DNA of 64,000 nucleotides from NCBI GenBank assembly GCA_041281825.1, contig CP166298.1, forward strand, positions 2,294,001 to 2,358,000, written 5' to 3'. The DNA comes from Paenibacillus_D tarimensis_A. Lineage in GTDB: Bacteria > Bacillota > Bacilli > Paenibacillales > Paenibacillaceae. The position numbers and the translations under genes were made by a program. This document shows positions 1 to 8,144 of this stretch, piece after piece; the first letter of the stretch is position 1, and every line of letters begins with the position of its first letter. The notes under the pieces were generated by a model, which saw only the letters and a list, made by a program, of their open reading frames with translations, made no database searches and was not told where the DNA came from.

Positions 1-28
1 ATGTTTACATTCGCGGGAGGTGACTTGC

Positions 29-1150
29 TTGGCGGAGAAACAGGACTATTATGAAGTGCTGGGGGTTGGGAAAGACGCATCGGATGACGACATCAAAAAA
101 GCGTATCGGAAGCTAGCCCGCCAATATCATCCGGACGTCAATAAAGCAGCGGACGCGGAGCAGAAGTTTAAAGAAGTGAAGGAAGCGTACGATGTTCTGA
201 GCGATGATCAGAAACGAGCTACGTACGACCGTTACGGGCATGTCGACCCGAACCAGGGCTTTGGCGGAGGCGGAGCCGGAGCCGGGGATTTCGGCGGCTT
301 TGGCGACATTTTCGATATGTTCTTCGGAGGCGGAGGGCGCAGGGATCCGAATGCGCCGCAGCGCGGCAACGATTTGCAATATACAATGACGATCGAGTTC
401 AAGGAAGCGGTATTCGGCAAAGAGACGGATATCCAGATTCCGCGCACGGAAACGTGCGACGACTGTCACGGTTCGGGGGCCAAGCCGGGAACGAAACCGG
501 AAACGTGTACGGTATGCCGGGGAACCGGACAGCAGGAGGTTGTTCAAAATACACCTTTCGGGCGGATCGTCAACCGGCGCGCTTGTTCGAACTGCAGCGG
601 TACAGGGAAAGTGATCAAAGAGCGCTGCTCCAACTGTCACGGTTCAGGCAAATTGAAAAAGCAGCGGAAAATCCATGTCCGGATTCCGGCGGGTGTCGAT
701 GAGGGCGCCCAAATCCGCTTGTCGGGGGAGGGTGAATCCGGTCAACGCGGCGGACCGCCCGGCGACCTTTACATTGTCATCCGGGTCAAGCCGCACGATT
801 TCTTCGAGCGGGACGGCGACGATATTTATTGTGAAGTGCCGCTAACGTTTGCCCAGGCGGCACTCGGCGACGAAATTGAAATACCGACGTTAACGGAAAA
901 GGTAAAGCTAAAAATTCCCACAGGAACGCAAACGGGAACGTACTTCCGCCTGAAGGGCAAAGGTGTGCCGCGCCTGCGCGGTTACGGTCAAGGCGATCAG
1001 CATGTGAAAGTGACCGTCGTAACGCCGACGAAGCTGAACGAGGAACAGAAAGAGCTGCTCAGACAATTTTCAGGTATGGGGAGCGCAGCTTCTCAGGAGC
1101 ATCATGAAACGATCTTCGAGAAAATGAAGAAGGCGTTTCGCGGTGAATAA
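29..1150 (+). CDS. dnaJ: Chaperone protein DnaJ (Hsp40)
   Basis: DnaJ stimulates the ATPase of DnaK and delivers unfolded clients to it in the cytoplasm. The 373-residue protein has an N-terminal J domain with HPD at residues 34-36, a Gly/Phe-rich linker at about 75-110, four CxxCxGxG zinc-binding repeats at about 140-210, and the C-terminal substrate-binding domains. Length is normal for the family. I start it at TTG 29, eight bases after GGAGG at 16-20; a GTG at 20 is in frame but lies inside that SD. dnaK and grpE are expected just upstream, outside the window. A terminator follows immediately, so dnaJ ends its operon. Confidence 0.97.
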   Translation: MAEKQDYYEVLGVGKDASDDDIKKAYRKLARQYHPDVNKAADAEQKFKEVKEAYDVLSDDQKRATYDRYGHVDPNQGFGGGGAGAGDFGGFGDIFDMFFGGGGRRDPNAPQRGNDLQYTMTIEFKEAVFGKETDIQIPRTETCDDCHGSGAKPGTKPETCTVCRGTGQQEVVQNTPFGRIVNRRACSNCSGTGKVIKERCSNCHGSGKLKKQRKIHVRIPAGVDEGAQIRLSGEGESGQRGGPPGDLYIVIRVKPHDFFERDGDDIYCEVPLTFAQAALGDEIEIPTLTEKVKLKIPTGTQTGTYFRLKGKGVPRLRGYGQGDQHVKVTVVTPTKLNEEQKELLRQFSGMGSAASQEHHETIFEKMKKAFRGE

Positions 1151-1156
1151 TTAAGG

Positions 1157-1184
1157 ACGGGCGGAGCATATTCCGCCCGTTTTT
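1157..1184 (+). terminator. Rho-independent terminator after dnaJ
   Basis: A perfect 9 bp stem (ACGGGCGGA paired with TCCGCCCGT) with a 6-base loop runs straight into a T-run. It lies 6 bp after the dnaJ stop codon. Confidence 0.9.
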
Positions 1185-1212
1185 GGTTTATCCTATGACG
1201 AGCTCAACCGTA

Positions 1213-1314
1213 AGCGGAGAGACAAAAAGCGGAGAGACTTTGAGCACCGCTCAAAGGTCCCATGTAATGCTCAAAGGTCCCTATGTAATGCTCACAGATC
1301 CCTATGTAAGGAGG
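1213..1314 (+). repeat. SD-linked tandem leader repeat, copy 1
   Basis: The left module AGCGGAGAGAC occurs twice (1213 and 1229), the second continuing into TTTGAGC. Three tandem units of the form GCTCAAAGGTCCCTATGTAAT follow at 1249-1268, 1269-1289 and 1290-1310. The last unit ends ATGTAAG and runs directly into GAGG, the SD of the next gene. CTTTGAGC (1238-1245) can pair with GCTCAAAG of the first unit (3-base loop) or the second; the third has one mismatch. Related copies lie at 48317-48383, 63793-63881 and, inverted, 63646-63692. The element occupies almost all of the gap after the dnaJ terminator. Its function is unknown. Confidence 0.85.
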
Positions 1315-1323
1315 TTGGAACCC

Positions 1324-1479
1324 GTGAATTTTGAGCAACAAGAACGAAAACAAAAGCGAGCCAAACTGCCGATCGGGAAAAACGAAGATGTGGAATATGC
1401 CGCTGAGCTGGCGGACGCAGACGACCGCGAGGCCGGGGCACGCGCAGCGAAAGCAGACCGTCGGGCCGAGGAATCCTAA
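1324..1479 (+). CDS. Small YfhD-like hydrophilic protein
   Basis: A 51-residue, highly charged protein. The internal pattern of valine/glutamate, then ELAD, then acidic and Ala/Arg-rich residues resembles the YfhD family of small Bacillales proteins, whose role is not established. The GTG start at 1324 is set by AAGGAGG ending at 1314; that SD is itself the end of the tandem leader repeat. No membrane segment or cysteine is present. The next small gene begins 3 bp downstream, so the two are probably co-transcribed. The YfhD assignment rests on composition and motif memory, not alignment. Confidence 0.7.
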   Translation: MNFEQQERKQKRAKLPIGKNEDVEYAAELADADDREAGARAAKADRRAEES

Positions 1480-1482
1480 GCG

Positions 1483-1686
1483 ATGAACGGAATCGAAATC
1501 AGAGCCTCCTTTCCAGGCGGAGAAGAGGCCTCGGAAGCGCAGCGTAAGCTGCAAATGCTTCGCATCGGTGATCTAAACGGCAGTGAAGACGGTAAGGCCT
1601 TCACGGCAACGGTCGGTGCGGATATGGCAGACCGCGCGATCCATCTCATCCGGCAAACCGGCGGCATTGCGGAAATGAAGTCATGA
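1483..1686 (+). CDS. Small conserved-looking protein of unknown function
   Basis: A 67-residue soluble protein that I do not recognise. It alternates predicted strand and helix: a beta-like NGIEIRASF start, a helix rich in Ala/Gln/Lys, then FTATVGADMADRAIHLIRQ, as expected of a small ferredoxin-like alpha/beta fold. The ATG at 1483 follows GAGGA by about ten bases, and that SD lies inside the end of the preceding gene. A strong terminator follows, closing this two-gene unit. The clean spacing and SD argue for a real gene. Confidence 0.6.
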   Translation: MNGIEIRASFPGGEEASEAQRKLQMLRIGDLNGSEDGKAFTATVGADMADRAIHLIRQTGGIAEMKS

Positions 1687-1702
1687 GCGGTTGGAAATCC
1701 TG

Positions 1703-1744
1703 CTGTCCTTGAAACGGAATAATCCGTATAAGGGCAGTTTTTTT
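1703..1744 (+). terminator. Rho-independent terminator
   Basis: CTGTCCTT pairs with AAGGGCAG (one G-U), with an inner palindrome ACGGAATAATCCGT extending the stem, followed by seven T residues. It separates the small-gene pair from prmA. Confidence 0.85.
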
Positions 1745-1804
1745 GTGTGCGGACCGCTTCTGTTGTAAAATAGGGTCAGGCAAAATAAGGGGGAGGCCCT
1801 GCAA

Positions 1805-2782
1805 TTGAAATGGCATGAGATTACAATCTCGACGACCGAGCAGTCGATCGAGATGATAACGAATTTTTTGCACGAAATGGATGCGGACGGCGTATCGATC
1901 GAGGAATCGGGCACGCTGAATAAACCGCGGGATACGTCGCTTGGACAATGGTACGAGCATCCGCTCAACGATATTCCCGAAGGGTTTGCGGTCATTAAAG
2001 GTTATTTCCTGGAGGAGACGGCCATCGAGCCGATTATCGCGAGTTTGCGGAATTCGATTGACGGGCTGAGAGAATTCGGGATTGAGACGGGTGACTATAC
2101 GATAACGGCATCCATGGTGGATGAAGAGGATTGGGCGGAAGCGTGGAAGCAATATTTCAAGCCGCTTCGCGTCTCTGCTACGCTCACGATCAAGCCGACC
2201 TGGGAGGATTATACGCCCGTTCCGGGAGAGCGGATCATCGAGCTTGATCCGGGCATGGCGTTCGGTACCGGCACGCATCCGACGACGGCGCTCTGCTTGC
2301 GCACGCTGGAGGAAGTCATTGCGGGCGGCGAAGAAGTAATTGATGTAGGCACCGGCTCGGGGATTTTGGCAATCGGGGCATGCCGCTTGGGCGCAAGCAA
2401 AGTGTTGGCGCTCGACCTCGATCCGGTAGCGGTATCCAGCGCGAAGGAGAATACCCGGCTGAACGGGCTGGAGGATCAAATCCAGGTGCATCTGAGCGAT
2501 TTGCTCGGCGTCCTGCGCACGGGTTCGGAAGAAAGCGGCAAGAAGTTATTAAACGTTACGGTTCCGGCGGATCTGGTCGTAGCCAACATATTGGCGGAGG
2601 TTATACTGCTCTTTATTGACGACGTGTATGAAGCGCTCAAGTCGGGAGGCATCTACATTGCCTCAGGCATATACAAGGATAAGGAAGCCGTTGTCGAAAA
2701 GGGAATGATGGAAGCCGGCTTCTCGATCGCCCGTCGCAGCCGCGAGGACAACTGGGTCGCCATTGTGGCGAGAAAGCCGTAG
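1805..2782 (+). CDS. prmA: Ribosomal protein L11 methyltransferase
   Basis: PrmA trimethylates lysine and N-terminal amino groups of ribosomal protein L11 using SAM. The 325-residue protein has an N-terminal substrate-recognition region and a class I methyltransferase core with DPGMAFGTGTHPTT, the SAM motif VIDVGTGSGILAIGA, and VVANILAEVI in place of the usual catalytic NPPY-type loop, all hallmarks of PrmA. The start is TTG 1805 behind GGGGGAGG. It sits downstream of dnaJ as yqeT does in B. subtilis and leads into the rsmE-mtaB cluster, consistent with a ribosome and tRNA modification neighbourhood. Confidence 0.96.
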   Translation: MKWHEITISTTEQSIEMITNFLHEMDADGVSIEESGTLNKPRDTSLGQWYEHPLNDIPEGFAVIKGYFLEETAIEPIIASLRNSIDGLREFGIETGDYTITASMVDEEDWAEAWKQYFKPLRVSATLTIKPTWEDYTPVPGERIIELDPGMAFGTGTHPTTALCLRTLEEVIAGGEEVIDVGTGSGILAIGACRLGASKVLALDLDPVAVSSAKENTRLNGLEDQIQVHLSDLLGVLRTGSEESGKKLLNVTVPADLVVANILAEVILLFIDDVYEALKSGGIYIASGIYKDKEAVVEKGMMEAGFSIARRSREDNWVAIVARKP

Positions 2783-2790
2783 GTGACGAT

Positions 2791-3507
2791 ATGGATTTTG
2801 TGCAGCGTCTGGTCTGGTATCCGCTTGAGGATTTGCCTTTTATTATTCTAGTGCTTATTATCGCATTTACCGTTCATGAATTCGCGCATGCGTACAGCGC
2901 CTATAAATTCGGTGATATGACCGCCTACAACGAAGGGCGGGTTACGCTTAATCCGCGCCCGCATCTGGATGTGCTCGGAACGATTCTTATTCTGATTGCC
3001 GGCTTCGGATGGGCGAAGCCGGTTCCCGTCAATCGCGGGCGATTCAAGCATCCGCGCCTGATGGGTATTATTGTGTCGGCGGCCGGTCCGTTCAGCAATC
3101 TGCTGCTGGCCGCAGCCGGTATATTAACGGTATACGTCCTTAATGAAACGGGATGGCTGTACGGCGGTTCTCCGGGTATATCCAAGGCTGTCATTCATTT
3201 TTTATATTATCTGATCTATATGAACTTGCTTCTTTTCATTTTTAACCTGATTCCGCTGCCGCCGCTGGATGGATTCCGGATTATCCAGGACCTTTCTCCG
3301 CAGCCGCTGCGGATAAAGTTGGACCAATACGCGCAATGGGGCGTATTCATCTTTTTGCTCATTGTTTTTATCGGCCCGCTGCGTGCGGTAACGCTTGATC
3401 CGCTGTTCAGCTTGTCCGGCGACATCGCCTCCTTGCTGCACCGGTTGTATGAGCTTGTATTCTCTCCGGTCGACTGGCGCAAATTCATTATGGCATATTT
3501 AAGTTGA
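2791..3507 (+). CDS. Site-2 protease family (M50) zinc metalloprotease
   Basis: A 238-residue polytopic membrane protein of the M50 family, which cleaves substrates within the lipid bilayer. The zinc motif HEFAH lies in the first membrane helix (about residues 30-34), and the third metal ligand motif NLIPLPPLDG is in a later helix. About six hydrophobic segments are visible. It is a minimal M50 protein without a PDZ domain, closer to B. subtilis YwhC than to RseP or SpoIVFB. ATG 2791 begins 8 bp after prmA, so the two are likely co-transcribed. The substrate is unknown. Confidence 0.9.
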   Translation: MDFVQRLVWYPLEDLPFIILVLIIAFTVHEFAHAYSAYKFGDMTAYNEGRVTLNPRPHLDVLGTILILIAGFGWAKPVPVNRGRFKHPRLMGIIVSAAGPFSNLLLAAAGILTVYVLNETGWLYGGSPGISKAVIHFLYYLIYMNLLLFIFNLIPLPPLDGFRIIQDLSPQPLRIKLDQYAQWGVFIFLLIVFIGPLRAVTLDPLFSLSGDIASLLHRLYELVFSPVDWRKFIMAYLS

Positions 3508-3612
3508 ATTTCTATCTTCAGGCGGGCGGACAGGAAAATGTTTTAAACGCTGGCGATTCGGAAATAAAACGTGTATGATGAAGGATGGAACTTGGACAAA
3601 GAGGGAAGAACG

Positions 3613-4386
3613 ATGCAGCGATATTTTATTACTCCGGAGCAGTTCGGAAGCGCCGGAGTCGTTATTACCGGAAATGACGCCCATCATTTGACGAAGGTGA
3701 TGCGCATGAAGCCGGGTGATAAAATCATTGTCGGAGACGGACGCGGCAAGGAAGCGCTGGTCCGGATCAGCGGACTGGAGCCCGGTCTTGTAGCGGCGGA
3801 TATTATTGAGATGTTCGCATCCGGGCAGGAGTCCGAGTGGCTGGTGACAGTTGCGCAAAGCATGCCGAAAGGCGACAAAATGGAAACGGTCATTCAGAAA
3901 GGAACGGAAATCGGCGCTGCCTCATTTGTGCCGTTTCAATCCGAGCGGATGATCGTGGCCTATGACGCCAAGAAGGAAGCGAAGCGGCTTGAACGATGGG
4001 CGAAAATCGCCAAAGAGGCGGCCGAGCAAGCGCATCGCAGCGTTGTGCCCGCTATATCGCCCGTACACAGCTGGAAGCAATTGCTTGATCATATATCGGC
4101 TTACGATTTAACGTTGTTTTGTTATGAGAAGGAAGGCGGAACGGCAAGCAGCGGTTTGAAGGGTGTGCTGGCGGAATTTGCGGCGAAAGCCGGAAACGCG
4201 CAGCCGCCGAACGTACTGCTCATTGTCGGTCCGGAAGGCGGCTTTACGGAACGCGAGGCGGAAGAAGCGGTAAGCCGCGGGGCGAAGCTCGTCGGACTCG
4301 GCAAGCGGATCTTGCGCACCGAAACGGCCGCACTCGTTGGCTTAACCTGTATCATGTATGAATCCGGAGAGATGGGAGGAGGCTGA
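3613..4386 (+). CDS. rsmE: 16S rRNA (uracil-1498-N3)-methyltransferase
   Basis: RsmE methylates U1498 at the decoding site of 16S rRNA. The 257-residue protein has an N-terminal PUA-like region and a C-terminal SPOUT knot with VLLIVGPEGGFTEREAEEA and LGKRILRTETAAL, both diagnostic. I place the start at ATG 3613 behind GAGGGAAG; an in-frame upstream start at 3571 would add 14 non-conserved residues. mtaB follows 4 bp later, the yqeU-yqeV order of B. subtilis. Confidence 0.95.
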   Translation: MQRYFITPEQFGSAGVVITGNDAHHLTKVMRMKPGDKIIVGDGRGKEALVRISGLEPGLVAADIIEMFASGQESEWLVTVAQSMPKGDKMETVIQKGTEIGAASFVPFQSERMIVAYDAKKEAKRLERWAKIAKEAAEQAHRSVVPAISPVHSWKQLLDHISAYDLTLFCYEKEGGTASSGLKGVLAEFAAKAGNAQPPNVLLIVGPEGGFTEREAEEAVSRGAKLVGLGKRILRTETAALVGLTCIMYESGEMGGG

Positions 4387-4390
4387 AACT

Positions 4391-5749
4391 ATGCCAACCG
4401 TAGCATTTTATACTCTTGGCTGCAAAGTTAATTTTTACGACACCGAGGCGATTTGGCAGCTGTTTAAGAATGAAGGCTATGAACAGGTCGATTTTGAATC
4501 GACTGCAGACGTATATTTAATCAATACCTGTACGGTTACGAATACCGGAGATAAAAAAAGCCGTCAGATCATCAGACGTGCGGTCCGCCGCAATCCGGAC
4601 GCAGTCATTGCCGTTACCGGCTGTTACGCGCAAACGTCACCGGCCGAAATTCTCGCCATTCCCGGCGTCGATCTCGTCATCGGGACGCAGGACCGCGATC
4701 AGTTGATGACCTACATTAACGGTATTCAAACCGACCGCCAGCCGGTGAATGCAGTGCGGAACATTATGAAAACGCGGGAATTTGAGGAGCTGGATGTACC
4801 GGATTTTTCGGACCGGACACGCGCATTTCTGAAAATCCAGGAAGGCTGCAACAATTTCTGCACCTTCTGTATTATTCCGTGGTCGCGCGGTCTGTCGCGC
4901 AGCCGCGATCCGAAGAGCGTCATTGCGCAGGCGGAGCAGCTTGTTAAGGCGGGTTATAAGGAAATCGTATTGACGGGCATCCATACCGGCGGTTACGGCG
5001 ACGATATGGAAAATTACCGGTTGTCCGATTTGTTATGGGATCTCGACAACGTGGAAGGCCTCGAGCGGGTCCGGATCAGCTCAATCGAAGCGAGCCAGAT
5101 TGACGACAAGATGATCGAGGTGCTGAACCGTTCGGACAAAATGTGCCGTCATCTGCATATTCCGCTTCAGGCGGGCGACGACACCGTATTGAAACGGATG
5201 CGCCGCAAGTATACGACCGCAGAGTTTGCGGAGAAAATCCGCCGCATTCACGAAGCGATGCCGGGTGTGGCGATCACAACGGACGTTATCGTCGGTTTTC
5301 CGGGCGAGACCGAGGAAATGTTCCAAAACGGATATCGCTTTATGGAACAGCTGGGTTTTGCCGAGATGCACGTGTTCCCTTATTCAAAGCGGACGGGTAC
5401 GCCCGCAGCGCGTATGGAAGACCAGGTCGACGAGGAAGTGAAGAACGATCGCGTTCATCAGCTGATCGATCTGTCCGAACGGATGCAGTTGGCTTATGCC
5501 GAGAATTTTGTCGGTCAGGTCGTAGACGTTATCCCGGAACGCGATTACAAGGGTGCTCCAGGCACCGGAATGCTGATGGGGTATTCCGGCAATTACCTGC
5601 AAGTGGTCTTTGAAGGCTCCGAGACATTAATCGGCCAAGTGTGCAAAGTGAAAATTTCGGAAGCCGGCGTCAATGAATGCCGAGGCCAATTAGTTCGTAT
5701 TATTGAAGCCGCAGCAAAACCGGCTGCTCCGGTGGAGACGGCTGTATAA
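4391..5749 (+). CDS. mtaB: tRNA t6A37 methylthiotransferase MtaB
   Basis: MtaB is a radical-SAM enzyme that converts t6A to ms2t6A at position 37 of ANN-decoding tRNAs. The 452-residue protein has the N-terminal UPF0004 domain beginning FYTLGCKVNFYDTE with its cluster-binding cysteines, the radical-SAM motif CNNFCTFC at about residue 155, and a C-terminal TRAM domain. ATG 4391 sits behind GGAGGAGG, which overlaps the end of rsmE. The tail beyond TRAM is short and Ala/Pro-rich. A large imperfect hairpin follows the gene. Confidence 0.95.
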   Translation: MPTVAFYTLGCKVNFYDTEAIWQLFKNEGYEQVDFESTADVYLINTCTVTNTGDKKSRQIIRRAVRRNPDAVIAVTGCYAQTSPAEILAIPGVDLVIGTQDRDQLMTYINGIQTDRQPVNAVRNIMKTREFEELDVPDFSDRTRAFLKIQEGCNNFCTFCIIPWSRGLSRSRDPKSVIAQAEQLVKAGYKEIVLTGIHTGGYGDDMENYRLSDLLWDLDNVEGLERVRISSIEASQIDDKMIEVLNRSDKMCRHLHIPLQAGDDTVLKRMRRKYTTAEFAEKIRRIHEAMPGVAITTDVIVGFPGETEEMFQNGYRFMEQLGFAEMHVFPYSKRTGTPAARMEDQVDEEVKNDRVHQLIDLSERMQLAYAENFVGQVVDVIPERDYKGAPGTGMLMGYSGNYLQVVFEGSETLIGQVCKVKISEAGVNECRGQLVRIIEAAAKPAAPVETAV

Positions 5750-5784
5750 TTCCAGGATCGGCAGCATCAACAATAACGAAAGTC

Positions 5785-5838
5785 ACGAGGGTTTCACCGG
5801 GCGGTCCGTAATTAGGGGCGCTGCGGTGAAATCCTTGT
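5785..5838 (+). other. Large intergenic hairpin after mtaB
   Basis: A 15 bp stem (5785-5799 with 5824-5838, two G-U pairs, core TTTCACCG with CGGTGAAA) closes a 24-base loop. No strong T-run follows, so it is a poor intrinsic terminator. It may be an mRNA-processing or stabilising structure between mtaB and the Nudix gene. Confidence 0.5.
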
Positions 5839-5872
5839 TGTACATAAGTCAACTGGAACGGAGGACTGCAGG

Positions 5873-6298
5873 ATGAAGGAGATTTCCGCCGGAGGCGTCG
5901 TTTATCGGAGAGTGGACGATAAGCTGGAAATTCAATTGATTCAGGACCGGTACGGCAAGATTTCGCTTCCGAAGGGCAAGATGGAGCGGGGTGAAACGGT
6001 GGAGCAGACCGCGCTTCGGGAAATCGCTGAAGAAACGGGAATCGAGGGGCGCATCATAAAGCCGATCGACCAGATCAAATATCAATATCAGCACGAAACC
6101 AAAGGGATTATCGATAAAGAGGTACACTATTATTTGGTGGAAGCGACCGGAGGGATACTGCAGGCGCAAGTGGAGGAGATCCGCGGCGTCGAATGGTTTT
6201 CACCGGAAGAAGCCTGGCGGCGCCAGCGCCAATCGGGTTATGGCAATAACGACAGAATTTTGGCCGGAGCGCTGAAGTTACTCGGAGTGGAGGTATAA
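5873..6298 (+). CDS. Nudix hydrolase
   Basis: A 141-residue Nudix-fold pyrophosphohydrolase. The Nudix box is intact: GKMERGETVEQTALREIAEE followed by TG matches G-x5-E-x7-REUxEExGU. The N-terminal SAGGVVYRR strand is typical of diadenosine polyphosphate or (deoxy)nucleotide-diphosphate hydrolases, but the substrate cannot be read from sequence. ATG 5873 has GGAGG about 9 bases upstream. deoC begins 3 bp after its stop, suggesting a joint nucleotide-salvage role. Confidence 0.88.
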   Translation: MKEISAGGVVYRRVDDKLEIQLIQDRYGKISLPKGKMERGETVEQTALREIAEETGIEGRIIKPIDQIKYQYQHETKGIIDKEVHYYLVEATGGILQAQVEEIRGVEWFSPEEAWRRQRQSGYGNNDRILAGALKLLGVEV

Positions 6299-6301
6299 TA
6301 A

Positions 6302-7036
6302 ATGGTAAAATATTGGGATCAAGGAATGCCGGTTGCATCGTTTATCGATCATACGTTATTGAAACCATCTGCATCGGAGCGGGATATCGTCCGTTTATGC
6401 GAAGAGGCGGTTCGCTATGAATTTTACAGCGTTTGCGTAAATGGCGAATGGGTGGCGTTTTGCCGGGACAAACTTCAGGGAACCGCAGTTAAAGTGAGCG
6501 CTGTCTGCGGATTTCCGCTTGGCGCCAATGCTTCGAGGGTCAAAGCGTTTGAAGCGCTGACCGCGGCTGAGGACGGGGCGTCGGAAATCGACATGGTGCT
6601 GCCGATCGCTGCAGTGCTGGACGGACGTTTCAATACGGTATCAGAAGATATTTCGGCCGTTGTCAAAGCTGTAGAAAATCGGGCGATCGTCAAAGTCATT
6701 CTGGAAACGGGGTTTCTGAATGAGGCACAAATTGCCGAGGCATGCCGTGTCTCGGAAGCCGCAGGGGCGCATTATGTGAAAACGTCGACTGGTTTCGGTC
6801 CGGGAGGAGCTACGGAAGATCATATCCGATTGATGCGCGCATCAGTGTCCAAAGAAATCGGAGTGAAGGCCTCGGGCGGAATCCGCGATCTGCAGGCGGC
6901 GCTGCAAATGCTGAAAGCGGGTGCGACCCGGCTTGGGACGAGCGCCGGGATATCTATCGCGGAAGCTGATCTGTGCGGCGGCGAAATACAGGCAAGTAAC
7001 ATAAAGGAAGGGCCAGAAGCGAACTCGCAATATTAA
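6302..7036 (+). CDS. deoC: Deoxyribose-phosphate aldolase
   Basis: DeoC cleaves 2-deoxyribose-5-phosphate to glyceraldehyde-3-phosphate and acetaldehyde in deoxynucleoside catabolism. The 244-residue TIM-barrel protein shows IDHTLLKP near the N-terminus, the Schiff-base lysine in HYVKTSTGF, and the phosphate-binding GVKASGGIRD. ATG 6302 follows GGAGTGGAGG. Its last 83 bp overlap, tail to tail, the end of the convergent Na/Pi transporter gene, and I see no terminator between them. The final residues are likely unstructured and tolerate the overlap. Confidence 0.95.
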   Translation: MVKYWDQGMPVASFIDHTLLKPSASERDIVRLCEEAVRYEFYSVCVNGEWVAFCRDKLQGTAVKVSAVCGFPLGANASRVKAFEALTAAEDGASEIDMVLPIAAVLDGRFNTVSEDISAVVKAVENRAIVKVILETGFLNEAQIAEACRVSEAAGAHYVKTSTGFGPGGATEDHIRLMRASVSKEIGVKASGGIRDLQAALQMLKAGATRLGTSAGISIAEADLCGGEIQASNIKEGPEANSQY

Positions 7037-7934
7037 AGATCGTCTGGCTGTGGGCGATCTGTCCTGCGGGATGCGCGGATAATGCGGCGGATACGGATTG
7101 CAGTTCCCCGATGAATGGAAAGAACAGCAGCGCGCCGCCTAGATTTAACGCCGCGTGCGTCCAGGCGACCAACTGCCCGGAAGCGGATCCGCCGAGCGAT
7201 GCGAGCAGCGCTGTCGCACAGGTGCCGACGTTGGCGCCGAGCACGATCGAAATGCCGAGCTCGACCGGTATCGCGCCGTGGGTTACGAAGCCCATGATCA
7301 TCGCAATAACAGCTGCACTGCTGTGAATGAACGCGGTGAGTACGGTACCGGCGGCGATACCCCACAGCAGCGTATTTCCGGGCCGGTTCATGAACCATTC
7401 GAACAGGCCGCTCGATTCGAGATGCGGTGCCGAGGCTTGCATCATGCTCATGCCGGTCAGCAGAAGAGCGAATCCGCCGCAGACGACTGCTATGAAGCGG
7501 ACCGGGTGGAAAAATCTGCGAATCCGTTTTGGCGCCCAAAGGCCGTATTCGATCATAATGACTGTCAGCAGCCAGACGGCCAGGGACAATTCAAGCAGCG
7601 GCAAGGACAGCTTGTGCAGATTTAAGCCGATTAATTCCGTGGTAATGCAGGTGCCGATATTTGTGCCGAGCACGATGCCAAGCGTCCGCGGAAAGGTAAG
7701 CAGACCGGTGTTGACAAGACCGATCGTAATGACGGTAACCGCCGTGCTGCTTTGCAGAAACGCCGTCGTCAGCGCACCGGCAACGAGTCCGTGCAGCGGT
7801 GTCCGGGTACTGCGGTGCAATATGTTCGATAAGTATGGCCCTGCCAACCGGTGCAGGGCCAATTCCATCATTTTCATGCCGGAGAGAAAGACCGTAAATC
7901 CGATCGTCATGGGCAGCATAATGGAGACCATCAC
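6954..7934 (-). CDS. Na/Pi cotransporter family protein (YqeW-like)
   Basis: An integral membrane protein of the NptA/PNaS family, expected to import phosphate with sodium. The family's two inverted repeats are visible through their signatures LTTAFLQSSTAVTV and LTAFIHSSAAVIAM. About eight to nine hydrophobic helices cover the 326 residues. I start at GTG 7934 (ATG 7931 is an alternative) because GAAGGAG lies nine bases upstream; an in-frame ATG at 8003 has no SD. It corresponds to yqeW beside mtaB/yqeV in B. subtilis. It lacks a PhoU-like tail and overlaps deoC by 83 bp. Confidence 0.9.
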   Translation of the reverse strand: MMVSIMLPMTIGFTVFLSGMKMMELALHRLAGPYLSNILHRSTRTPLHGLVAGALTTAFLQSSTAVTVITIGLVNTGLLTFPRTLGIVLGTNIGTCITTELIGLNLHKLSLPLLELSLAVWLLTVIMIEYGLWAPKRIRRFFHPVRFIAVVCGGFALLLTGMSMMQASAPHLESSGLFEWFMNRPGNTLLWGIAAGTVLTAFIHSSAAVIAMIMGFVTHGAIPVELGISIVLGANVGTCATALLASLGGSASGQLVAWTHAALNLGGALLFFPFIGELQSVSAALSAHPAGQIAHSQTIFNIASSLLALPLCYLPVFRRRTDQLPR

Positions 7935-8144
7935 TTTTGTCAGCTCCTTCGTTGTATCGGCAGGTTTATGATCAGTCTTGAGAATCGACTGCGGTAAGAT
8001 CATATTTCAATGTATATGTTTACATAGAGACAAGCATGACAAGCCGGGTGGATCCACGTAGATAAGAAAGTATCAAATCAGGGGTAGCCTTTACCTTTTT
8101 CAAAAGGCCCGATGTTCGTAAACGGAAAGGAACGGATCATAATC

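Noticed and set aside
113..640. A 175-codon minus-strand open frame inside dnaJ
   Set aside because: It is the antisense shadow of an unmistakable DnaJ; composition is Arg/Leu-rich with no SD or domain.
1249..1310. The tandem 20-21 bp units as a CRISPR array
   Set aside because: Units are contiguous with no unique spacers, copy number is three at most, and no cas genes are present.
1264..1311. ATG-TAA start-stop minimal frames in the leader repeat units as a ribosome-stalling device
   Set aside because: ATGTAA is present in copy 1 and once in copy 2, but is ATGTCA, ATATCA, ATGTGC or ACATAA in other units, so it is not conserved.
7033..7539. A 168-codon minus-strand frame within the Na/Pi transporter region
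   Set aside because: Out of frame with the well-defined transporter and extremely Arg-rich, as expected of a shadow frame.
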